The position numbers and the translations under genes are program-made. The notes beneath the pieces were generated by a model that had not been told where the DNA came from, made no database searches, and saw only the letters and a program-made list of their open reading frames with translations. Positions 9,342 to 15,563 of a stretch of 64,000 bases of DNA are shown here, one piece after another (positions within the stretch are counted from its first letter, which is position 1; every line of letters begins with the position of its first letter). This DNA comes from Flagellimonas flava (GTDB lineage Bacteria > Bacteroidota > Bacteroidia > Flavobacteriales > Flavobacteriaceae), in NCBI RefSeq assembly GCF_900129665.1, contig NZ_FQWL01000004.1, positions 124,001 to 188,000 on the forward strand, read 5' to 3'.

Positions 9342-10109
9342 ATGAGCTTCAAAAATTTTTGGAGCTATATCCTGTTGGTGCTGTGCCTTTTAAATATGGG
9401 TTGCAATGGGGAAAATGTACCGGACTGTTTCCAAAGAGCGGGAGATTTGACAAGAAGGACCGTTGAAGTACCGAGTTTTTCAAAGATCACTGTTTTTGAA
9501 AATATCAATCTGATCATCAAGGATGGGGAAGAGCAGCAAGTTGATATCGAAACCGGAGAATTTCTACAAAATGAGGTAACCGCTTCGGTGGAAGGGGACA
9601 GACTCATTGTTCGTAACGAGAATGGTTGTAATTTCATTCGGGATTACGGTTTGACCACGATTTATGTTACCGCACCAAATATCACTGAGATACGGAGCAG
9701 CACGGGTCTCCGGATCTCAAGTGATGGCGTGCTCAATTACCCTTCCCTACAACTAGCCTCAGAGAGCTTTTCCAATCCCGAAACTGAAACAACGGATGGT
9801 TCATTTGATTTGGAGGTCAATGCCGAGACTGTGGCAATCATTACCAATTCAATTGGCTACTTCAAAGTGTTCGGTACAACCGACAACTTCAATATCACCA
9901 TAGCTGCTGGGGATTCCAGAATTGAGGCCCAGAACCTAGTGGCCCAAAGTGTAAATATCAATCATAGGGGTTCCAATGATGTTTTTGTAGACCCTCAACA
10001 GCGAATTGCTGGGGTGATTCGTGGAACTGGAGACGTGATCAGTAGTGACCGTCCGCCGGAAATTGAAGTGGACGAACTCTTTAACGGACGGTTGATTTTC
10101 AGGGACTGA
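9342..10109 (+). CDS. GIN-domain (DUF2807) lipoprotein
   Basis: The start at 9342 gives MSFKNFWSYILLVLCLLNMGC, a good lipoprotein signal with lipobox LNMGC; in-frame ATGs at 9312 and 9276 add residues that do not fit a signal peptide, and 9276 would overlap the upstream gene. The mature protein has the DUF2807 pattern: FSKITVFENINLIIKDGEEQQV followed by repeated short beta strands (LIVRNENG, TIYVTAPNITEI, IEAQNL). DUF2807 proteins are auto-transporter-like beta-helical envelope proteins of unknown role, very common in Bacteroidota. A second one is at 26792. Confidence 0.82.
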   Translation: MSFKNFWSYILLVLCLLNMGCNGENVPDCFQRAGDLTRRTVEVPSFSKITVFENINLIIKDGEEQQVDIETGEFLQNEVTASVEGDRLIVRNENGCNFIRDYGLTTIYVTAPNITEIRSSTGLRISSDGVLNYPSLQLASESFSNPETETTDGSFDLEVNAETVAIITNSIGYFKVFGTTDNFNITIAAGDSRIEAQNLVAQSVNINHRGSNDVFVDPQQRIAGVIRGTGDVISSDRPPEIEVDELFNGRLIFRD

Positions 10110-10110
10110 C

Positions 10111-10974
10111 CTACTTGATCGGAATATAAATCTCGGTTTTTAGCTTGTGCTCCTCTGTCTTTTCTGCATTGTTCAGGTATTTTTCCCGCACAGGTTCATC
10201 CTTAAGTTCAAATTCGCTTTCTAATAGCCAAGTGTTAAAAATATGGTTATAGACCTCGCTCAGATGGCCATAACTACCTTGATAATGAAAAACTGCATAT
10301 TTTCCTCCTTTTAAAATCTTCGTGCCTACTTTTCCTGCAGGCTGGGCCTTTTTGTGTATGATGAGGCAGGCGTCATACCTAATGTTGTTTTCTTTGGTCA
10401 CCTTGGGATCATCGTAGGGGAGACCAAGATGTTCTATGCCAGCGGTAAATAGCTTCTGTTTTTTAACTTCTCCCCATAAGGTTGTCCAGGCCGCGGGATA
10501 GTCCAATTTTTGGTATGCTCCCTTTAGGGTAAGATAAATGCAGTTTTTGTCTTCAAGGTCGACAATTTTAGGCTTTTTTATATTCAGTGACGTTGTTTCC
10601 ATGATATGTATGTTTTGAATGTTCCAAGTGTTGTTATTACGATAGGATATTGGGGTAATCCCAAAGTATTGTTTAAAAGCTTTTGTGAGTGATGAAGGAG
10701 CATCATAACCGATATTGTATGCAATCTCCTCTATGGAAAGAGGGCTGTAGCGTATCATTTTGGCAGCGGTTTCCAATCGAACTCTGGTAATGTAGGCACC
10801 GATGGGTTCTCCTAAAAGAGCCCGAGTGATTCTATGAAAATGAAAAGGGGAGAAATGGGATAATTCAGCCAATTTTCTAATCTCAATTTTTTCGTCCAGA
10901 TGATTATGGATATAGTCAACCACTCTATTGAGCTTTTGATGGTACAGGGTTTTGTTACTCTTGTTTTCTGGCAT
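10111..10974 (-). CDS. AraC-family transcriptional regulator with GyrI-like effector domain
   Basis: 287 residues. Residues ~10-110 form a double helix-turn-helix of the AraC type (VVDYIHNHLDEKIEIRKLA, FSPFHFHRI, then SIEEIAYNIGYDAPSSLTKAFKQYFGITP). Residues ~135-287 are a GyrI/SOUL-like small-molecule-binding domain (PAAWTTLWGEV, KGGKYAVFHYQGSYG). This is the architecture of Rob/BmrR-type regulators that sense drugs or lipophilic compounds. It is convergent with the DUF2807 gene and divergent from the serine hydrolase. A TAAATTTG -7-like element (10994-11001, minus strand) lies just upstream. Target genes unknown. Confidence 0.88.
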   Translation of the reverse strand: MPENKSNKTLYHQKLNRVVDYIHNHLDEKIEIRKLAELSHFSPFHFHRITRALLGEPIGAYITRVRLETAAKMIRYSPLSIEEIAYNIGYDAPSSLTKAFKQYFGITPISYRNNNTWNIQNIHIMETTSLNIKKPKIVDLEDKNCIYLTLKGAYQKLDYPAAWTTLWGEVKKQKLFTAGIEHLGLPYDDPKVTKENNIRYDACLIIHKKAQPAGKVGTKILKGGKYAVFHYQGSYGHLSEVYNHIFNTWLLESEFELKDEPVREKYLNNAEKTEEHKLKTEIYIPIK

Positions 10975-11067
10975 CAGTTCACTATTCTTGAAACAAATTT
11001 ATAGGTAAAAGCAGGCAGTGGCTTTTCCATTCTTGCGGATTTCCTGCAATATGTATTTTTTGTTCTT

Positions 11068-12180
11068 TTGAATTCTTTTTATGTTCGAGCAACAAACTGG
11101 AGATTGGGAGGATTATTGACATATATAAAGGGATTATTTAACAAGTCAGGGATTAATAGACTTGAAAACCTCACAGGCGTGGAAAAAGCCGATGCTATTT
11201 TTCAGAATCTAGCCCTTGAAGAAAAAGTACCGGGCTTGGCGGTGACCATTTCGGCAAATAATGAAGTTTTACTTCAGAAAGGTTATGGATATGCCCGTTT
11301 GGAAGATAAAACACCAGTAGATCCCCAACGCACGATATTCAGAATAGCAAGTGTTTCCAAGTGTATTACAGGATTGGCTTTAGCCAAAATGGTAGAAGAA
11401 GGAATTTTGGATTGGGATGATTCAATCTACAACCATGTACCCTATTATCCCAAAAAGGAATTCGATATTACATTGCGGCAGTTGGCGGGGCATACAGCGG
11501 GAATACGAGGATATCGAGGCAAAGAATACGCATTAAACAGAGCGATGTCCATAAAGGATAGTCTGGAACTATTCAAAAACGATTCTTTGAAATTTGAACC
11601 TGGCAAGGGCTACTTATACAACAGTTATGATTTTGTGTTGCTTTCCCTGGCTATGGAGGAAGCTAGCGGCATGGCCTTTAACGAGTACGTATCGAAAAAG
11701 ATTCTGGTACCTCTTGGGATGGAACATACTTTCACCCCGGATGCACTGAAGCGACGGTCATTGGATAAGGAGAAAGAACTTCCTAAGGCGACCTTCTACA
11801 CCAAATATAAAGTAGGAATCAAGAATGCTGTCACAGTGGATAATCAATATAAGATTGCTGGAGGAGGGTACTTATCTACAAGTAATGACATCGATAAACT
11901 TGGTCGTTGTATCCTGAACAAAGAACTTCTTCCTGATAAAGAATGGGATCAATTACTTTCGTCACAACTGGTAAATGGGAATCCTACTTACTATGGATTG
12001 GGTTTTCAGGTAAGCCAGGATAGTTTGGGAAGAGACTTTGTTGGTCATGTTGGAAATAGTGTTGGGGTGTACTCCAATTTTTTTGTCTACCCCAAAACAG
12101 GACTTGTAATCTCGCTTCTTATCAACTGCACAGACCCAAAAGTACAAACTCATATAGATGAGGCTATAGAGGCAATATAA
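11068..12180 (+). CDS. Serine hydrolase of the beta-lactamase (class C / LACTB-like) family
   Basis: The class C fold motifs are visible: S-x-x-K as SVSK at residues 95-98, a Y-N-S in LYNSYDF replacing the usual Y-x-N (LACTB-type proteins also vary here), and GHVG in place of KTG. The protein probably hydrolyses a peptide or ester rather than beta-lactams. The start is a problem: no ATG exists in frame between the stop at 11002 and the catalytic domain, so TTG 11068 is used, and the N-terminus shows no signal peptide although relatives are usually exported. An ATG at 11051 opens a hydrophobic start in another frame but stops after six codons, so an ancestral N-terminus may be damaged. Confidence 0.75.
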   Translation: MNSFYVRATNWRLGGLLTYIKGLFNKSGINRLENLTGVEKADAIFQNLALEEKVPGLAVTISANNEVLLQKGYGYARLEDKTPVDPQRTIFRIASVSKCITGLALAKMVEEGILDWDDSIYNHVPYYPKKEFDITLRQLAGHTAGIRGYRGKEYALNRAMSIKDSLELFKNDSLKFEPGKGYLYNSYDFVLLSLAMEEASGMAFNEYVSKKILVPLGMEHTFTPDALKRRSLDKEKELPKATFYTKYKVGIKNAVTVDNQYKIAGGGYLSTSNDIDKLGRCILNKELLPDKEWDQLLSSQLVNGNPTYYGLGFQVSQDSLGRDFVGHVGNSVGVYSNFFVYPKTGLVISLLINCTDPKVQTHIDEAIEAI

Positions 12181-12189
12181 TTTTTTTAA

Positions 12190-12220
12190 TTTGTATAATT
12201 AGGAATCCTTACTATATTTG
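12190..12220 (+). promoter_or_regulatory. Promoter with palindromic operator for the thioredoxin-like/lipoprotein genes
   Basis: TTTG (12190-12193), 19 bp, TATATTTG (12213-12220) is a perfect match to the Bacteroidota primary-sigma promoter. Between the two elements lies TTAGGAATCCTTA (12199-12211), a near-perfect TTAGGA-N-TCCTAA inverted repeat, where a bound repressor would block polymerase. The same palindrome recurs at 12507 and, degenerate, at 13526. The MarR-family protein at 13575 is the obvious candidate binder (inference). Confidence 0.72.
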
Positions 12221-12257
12221 CAAAGCAATAGTGCAATAAACTTAAAATATAAATCAA

Positions 12258-12491
12258 ATGAGTAAATCAATTTTTTATCATGCTGGCTGCCCGGTATGTG
12301 TAAGTGCGGAACAGGAAATAGTCCAGTTAATGGGTTCTGAAGCTGTATACATTGTAAATATTGGAGAAGATCGTTCTAGAATAAACGAAGCAGAAGGGTT
12401 GGGCGTAAAATCTGTTCCCGCTTTGGTAACACCTAATGGGAATGTATTGCACATAAATTTTGGGGCTTCCATAGAGGAAGTAAAAGGGTAA
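12258..12491 (+). CDS. Small thioredoxin/glutaredoxin-like protein with CPVC active site
   Basis: A 77-residue protein with the N-terminal strand SIFYHAG followed by C11-P-V-C14 and the cis-Pro segment VKSVPALVTPNG. This is the minimal thioredoxin fold used by thiol-disulfide proteins; there is no signal peptide, so it should work in the cytoplasm. Its partner is unknown. It is the first gene after the operator-bearing promoter at 12190 and is followed at 39 bp by the lipoprotein gene. Confidence 0.8.
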   Translation: MSKSIFYHAGCPVCVSAEQEIVQLMGSEAVYIVNIGEDRSRINEAEGLGVKSVPALVTPNGNVLHINFGASIEEVKG

Positions 12492-12506
12492 TCGCGTCAA
12501 TAAAAG

Positions 12507-12519
12507 TTAGGAATCCTAA
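12507..12519. promoter_or_regulatory. Palindromic operator-like site TTAGGAATCCTAA
   Basis: A perfect 6-bp inverted repeat around one central base, 11 bp before the lipoprotein start codon. It matches 12 of 13 bases of the site inside the promoter at 12190. No -7 element is visible next to it, so it may act with the upstream promoter or on an internal one. Confidence 0.6.
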
Positions 12520-12529
12520 ATAAATTATC

Positions 12530-13252
12530 ATGAAAACAAAAATGAACTATGTTTTAACAATGTTGTTGGTGGTGAACCTTTTTGCAGCCTGTGCCCAAAA
12601 GAGCCCCTACAACACGAAAGATTTTAAAATCGAAGCCGTTCAGGTCACGCATGAGTCCGACCTTGGTGTAACGGTTTGGGAAATTGCTGTTGAAGGAAAT
12701 GCCGGAAATACGGTTCCCAACCCTGCAGGAAAACTTGATGGTGCCCCTGTTTTGGGATACGTATTCCCCACAAGCCTACAACCAACAGATGTTGGATTTA
12801 GTGCTACAGAAGGGATACTTGCCCTTGCCTTGACTTCGCACCCTGATTTTGATGACACTCCGCTTTGGGACGAAAATGGAGATAGCATTTTGGATAATGA
12901 TGGAATAGTATGGCATCCACATTGGGTTGTGCTCACTGAGGATAAAAGAGTGGCTGGGGGACTAGCGGTAAAGCAGTTTAAGAAGGCCGACGAAACTGTT
13001 GTGCTTCCACCCACCAATCCTGGTATGCCTATGTACATGGATTCTCCGGGATACCCGGTAATCACGAGGGCAAAAGTGATAAAGGTTGTGGTTCCTGATT
13101 ACAGAATAAAAGGAAAAACGGATTTTAACTATGATGGAGTCTCGGCCTATATGAAAGTTAACACCAGTATAGACGATAAGCCTATGCTTGGCGTATATGA
13201 AGTATTTAGTGTAGCCAGCGGCGATTTGTCCCTTCCTTATACCGTAAAATAG
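12530..13252 (+). CDS. Predicted lipoprotein of unknown function
   Basis: 240 residues with a lipoprotein signal peptide (MKTKMNYVLTMLLVVNLFAAC, lipidated Cys21). The mature part is rich in beta-strand and Pro/Gly, with acidic turns (DENGDSILDNDGIVWHPHWVV) that could bind Ca2+ or another metal, including an H-x-H. I do not recognise a family. It sits between a thioredoxin-like gene and a DUF2024 gene and carries its own copy of the TTAGGA-N-TCCTAA site, so it probably belongs to the same stress-responsive set. Confidence 0.7.
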   Translation: MKTKMNYVLTMLLVVNLFAACAQKSPYNTKDFKIEAVQVTHESDLGVTVWEIAVEGNAGNTVPNPAGKLDGAPVLGYVFPTSLQPTDVGFSATEGILALALTSHPDFDDTPLWDENGDSILDNDGIVWHPHWVVLTEDKRVAGGLAVKQFKKADETVVLPPTNPGMPMYMDSPGYPVITRAKVIKVVVPDYRIKGKTDFNYDGVSAYMKVNTSIDDKPMLGVYEVFSVASGDLSLPYTVK

Positions 13253-13256
13253 ACGC

Positions 13257-13520
13257 ATGGAAGTTTCAGTATGGGACACCTATGTTCCAAGGGAAGATGG
13301 GAAAATAATGCACTTTGATATTTTGGTGCCAAGTACGCTTACCGAAAGCACAACTATTTTCGGATACGGGAAGGCCTATTTAGAGACTAAATCGTTTAAA
13401 ACGGGAGAACTATCCGCAAACGAATGTAGATTTTGCCACATGCAATCCGCTCCTGAGTCGGTTGAGGAGGGCATACGTGAGCAGGGCTATTATATTATAG
13501 AAATGGAAAATTGTTCCTAA
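13257..13520 (+). CDS. DUF2024 family protein
   Basis: 87 residues beginning VSVWDTYVPREDGKIMHFDILVP, the hallmark of DUF2024. A C-x2-C pair (CRFCHM, Cys57 and Cys60) plus a near-terminal Cys86 could form a redox or metal site. No function is established for the family. It starts 4 bp after the lipoprotein stop codon, so the two are co-transcribed. Confidence 0.85.
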   Translation: MEVSVWDTYVPREDGKIMHFDILVPSTLTESTTIFGYGKAYLETKSFKTGELSANECRFCHMQSAPESVEEGIREQGYYIIEMENCS

Positions 13521-13543
13521 TTTGATTAGGATAACTAACTTTG
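13515..13543 (+). promoter_or_regulatory. Promoter region of the marR gene with TCCTAAT...ATTAGGA inverted repeat
   Basis: TCCTAAT-TTG-ATTAGGA (13515-13531) uses the same half-site as the two upstream palindromes. An overlapping reading, TTAGGATAACTAA (13526-13538), matches 10 of 13 bases of the site at 12507 and runs into a TAACTTTG -7 element (13536-13543), the same geometry as at 12190. This suggests autoregulation by the MarR protein. Confidence 0.55.
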
Positions 13544-13565
13544 CCTGTCGGACGCCCGGCAGGCA
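13542..13565. repeat. Stable GC-rich hairpin in the marR 5' untranslated region
   Basis: TGCCTGTCGG (13542-13551) pairs with CCGGCAGGCA (13556-13565) through ten base pairs, one of them G-U, closing a 4-base loop. It is much richer in GC than its surroundings and ends 9 bases before the marR start codon. It may be a dispersed flavobacterial palindrome or a translational control element. Confidence 0.5.
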
Positions 13566-13574
13566 TGGTTTACT

Positions 13575-14183
13575 ATGGAAAATAACAGTGTTTTCGACCC
13601 CAAAATACAGCAGGACAATTTATCGAGCAAGATAGTTGCCGGCTTGGAGCGTGTTTCACAGGCGTTTAAGGTGATGCTTTGGGAAAAGGCCAAGGAATTT
13701 GGTTTGAGTCCTATTCAAATCCAAATTCTGATTTTTGTTGCCCATCACAAAAGTGAGTTCAACAATGTTAGTTTTCTGGCGCAAGAATTCAATGTGACAA
13801 AACCTACCATTAGCGATGCTGTAAGGGTTCTGGATAAAAAATCCCTTATCATTAAAGATTATTCCTCATCGGATAACCGAAGCTATACCATAGTGTTGTC
13901 TACCTTGGGTCAAGAGATGGTTGCCCAAACCGAAGATTTTGCAAACCCCATGAGCAATCATGTATCTGGCTTATCAACGGAAGAGCAACAGGACCTTTTC
14001 AAAACACTGGGAAAATTGATTTACAAATTGAACCAGCATGGTGTCCTTACAGTCCAGCGCACTTGCTATGCTTGTAAATACTATCAGAAAACCACCGCAA
14101 ACCATTACTGCCACCTCCTGGAAAAGCAGTTAAAACATGAGGACATTCGTCTGGATTGTGTTGAATTTGAAGAAAAGCAATGA
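13575..14183 (+). CDS. MarR-family transcriptional regulator with C-terminal four-cysteine motif
   Basis: 202 residues. The winged helix spans about 35-120: LSPIQIQILIFV, FLAQEFNVTKPTISDAVRVLDKKSLI as recognition unit, and the wing SSSDNRSYTIVLS. Beyond the usual ~150-residue MarR length is an extension with Cys164, Cys167, Cys179 and Cys195 (CYAC, HYCHLL, IRLDCVEF), suited to bind zinc or an iron-sulfur cluster and so to sense redox state or NO. It overlaps the crp/fnr-type gene by 4 bp (ATGA). The palindromes upstream of it and of the thioredoxin-like and lipoprotein genes are probable targets. Confidence 0.87.
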   Translation: MENNSVFDPKIQQDNLSSKIVAGLERVSQAFKVMLWEKAKEFGLSPIQIQILIFVAHHKSEFNNVSFLAQEFNVTKPTISDAVRVLDKKSLIIKDYSSSDNRSYTIVLSTLGQEMVAQTEDFANPMSNHVSGLSTEEQQDLFKTLGKLIYKLNQHGVLTVQRTCYACKYYQKTTANHYCHLLEKQLKHEDIRLDCVEFEEKQ

Positions 14184-14776
14184 TTCCCGAGAGTATCCTA
14201 AAACAGTATGGAGCACTTAAAATTACCCTAGGGAAGAAAGAGGTGCTGTTTACAGAACAATCGATTCCCAGGTATTATTTTCAGGTGATTTCTGGGAAAA
14301 TCAAAATGAACAATTTCAACGCTGATGGTAAAGAGTTCATTCAAGGGATATTCACTTCAGGCTCTAGTTTTGGCGAGCCGCCACTTTTTCAAGAACTCGC
14401 CTATCCCGCACAGGCAGAGGCCGTAGAGGAGAGTAGTATTTGGAAACTTGAAAAGGGCACTTTTTTTAAATTGCTCAAAGAAAACCCGGAAATTCATCTT
14501 CAGGTAACACGGACTTTGGCTGCACGCTTGCATTATAAGGCAACCATGGTAGCTGAGATATCCTCGGAAAGCCCTGAACATCGTTTGTTGAGACTTATCG
14601 ATTATTTTAAAGAACACATCCACAATATTCCGGTAAACAAGCCCTACGTAGTTGAACTTTCGCGTCAGCAACTGGCAGACTTGACAGGACTCAGGGTTGA
14701 AACGGTTATTAGGGCCGTCAAGGCACTTGAAAAAAAAGGAGTACTTCAAATACAAGCGCATAAAATTGTACGTTGA
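14180..14776 (+). CDS. Crp/Fnr-family transcriptional regulator
   Basis: 198 residues with the cyclic-nucleotide-binding-like beta roll (about 10-115; SGKIKMNNF, GSSFGEPPLF) and a C-terminal winged helix (ELSRQQLADLTGLRVETVIRAVKALEKKGVL). The recognition helix holds E-T-V-I-R, the Glu/Arg pair that in CRP and FNR reads TGA/TCA half-sites. There is no cysteine in the protein, so it cannot carry an FNR-type iron-sulfur cluster; a haem-based NO or O2 sensor such as DNR is an alternative (inference). A matching TGA-N6-TCA box lies at 14798 before the membrane protein-globin genes. Confidence 0.87.
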   Translation: MIPESILKQYGALKITLGKKEVLFTEQSIPRYYFQVISGKIKMNNFNADGKEFIQGIFTSGSSFGEPPLFQELAYPAQAEAVEESSIWKLEKGTFFKLLKENPEIHLQVTRTLAARLHYKATMVAEISSESPEHRLLRLIDYFKEHIHNIPVNKPYVVELSRQQLADLTGLRVETVIRAVKALEKKGVLQIQAHKIVR

Positions 14777-14797
14777 CCAGCCTTAAACAGGCATTAT

Positions 14798-14842
14798 ATG
14801 ATTTCGGTCATAAATTTGGGTCTTGGCCCTGAGATAATTTTG
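14798..14842 (+). promoter_or_regulatory. Crp/Fnr-type box and promoter of the membrane protein-globin operon
   Basis: ATGATTTCGGTCAT (14798-14811) is a palindromic TGA-N6-TCA site. It is followed by TTTG (14815-14818) and TAATTTTG (14835-14842), a -7 element. Transcription would begin near 14848, placing the box centre about 43 bases upstream, the usual position for class II activation by Crp/Fnr proteins. The -33/-7 spacing of 16 is short, which fits an activator-dependent promoter. Confidence 0.6.
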
Positions 14843-14851
14843 TTCCATACA

Positions 14852-15151
14852 ATGACAAATGACATGATTATGGAACTTTATCTTAAAAGCTTGCATCAAT
14901 TTGAAAGGGACATCAGGGGTTATTCCACAATTTTCATTATTGCCCAAAGTTGCTTGGGTTCTGTTGCAGCCATGTACATTTTGGTAAACGGGGTGTCACC
15001 ACTGCAAATGTTTCAATTATTTTTGGTGACCATTGTTTGCATGGGGTTCAACGCAGCTGTATTATCACAGCGCAAGCCAAAGACGATTTTCAATTTATTT
15101 CTAATAAGTATGGTGTTGAGCAGTGTGGTATTAATCCTAAATTTGTTGTGA
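14852..15151 (+). CDS. Small three-helix membrane protein
   Basis: With the start at 14852 (an upstream in-frame ATG at 14798 is part of the regulatory box and lies before the promoter -7 element) the protein has 99 residues and three hydrophobic segments: YSTIFIIAQSCLGSVAAMYILV, FQLFLVTIVCMGFNAAVL and FNLFLISMVLSSVVLILNLL. ATGs at 14864 and 14870 are further possible starts. I do not recognise a family. It precedes the truncated haemoglobin by 1 bp, implying a shared role, perhaps at the respiratory membrane. Confidence 0.7.
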   Translation: MTNDMIMELYLKSLHQFERDIRGYSTIFIIAQSCLGSVAAMYILVNGVSPLQMFQLFLVTIVCMGFNAAVLSQRKPKTIFNLFLISMVLSSVVLILNLL

Positions 15152-15152
15152 T

Positions 15153-15563
15153 ATGAGCAAGAAGGAATTGGTGGATAGGGATGATGTGCGCCTATTGGTG
15201 ACAAGTTTTTACACCAAAGTGCGGAAGGATCCTGAGATTGGGCACTTTTTTAACGAAACCATAGAGGATTGGCCTGAGCACATCGAAAAATTGATCAACT
15301 TTTGGGAGACCAATCTCTTTTTTGTTCAGAAATACAAGGGAAACCCATTAAAGGTGCATGCCGAGGTGGATGAAAAAATGGGAAATACCATTACCAACTA
15401 CCATTTCGGAATCTGGCTTCGACATTGGATAGAGACTATTGACACTTATTTTGTTGGAACCAATGCGGAAAAAGCAAAGCAGCGCGCTAGAAATATTAGC
15501 GTGCGGATGTTCATCACCATTTTTGAACAACAGAAAAGGAGTCAGCAACTAAACGGTGGTTAG
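15153..15563 (+). CDS. Group III truncated haemoglobin
   Basis: 136 residues matching the group III (trHbP/Ctb-like) globins: SFYTKVRKDPEIGHFF at the start, INFWETNLFF, then GNPLKVHAEV with proximal His69, and FGIWLRHW. Group III globins bind O2 and NO and are linked to nitrosative stress defence in Campylobacter. The Crp/Fnr box upstream of the operon supports induction under NO or low oxygen. The 3' end overlaps the convergent decarboxylase gene by 4 bp. Confidence 0.9.
   Translation: MSKKELVDRDDVRLLVTSFYTKVRKDPEIGHFFNETIEDWPEHIEKLINFWETNLFFVQKYKGNPLKVHAEVDEKMGNTITNYHFGIWLRHWIETIDTYFVGTNAEKAKQRARNISVRMFITIFEQQKRSQQLNGG

Noticed and set aside
15560..15563. Four-base overlap of the convergent globin and decarboxylase genes as antisense control
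   Set aside because: Stop-codon overlaps of this size are common between convergent genes in compact genomes; no further evidence.
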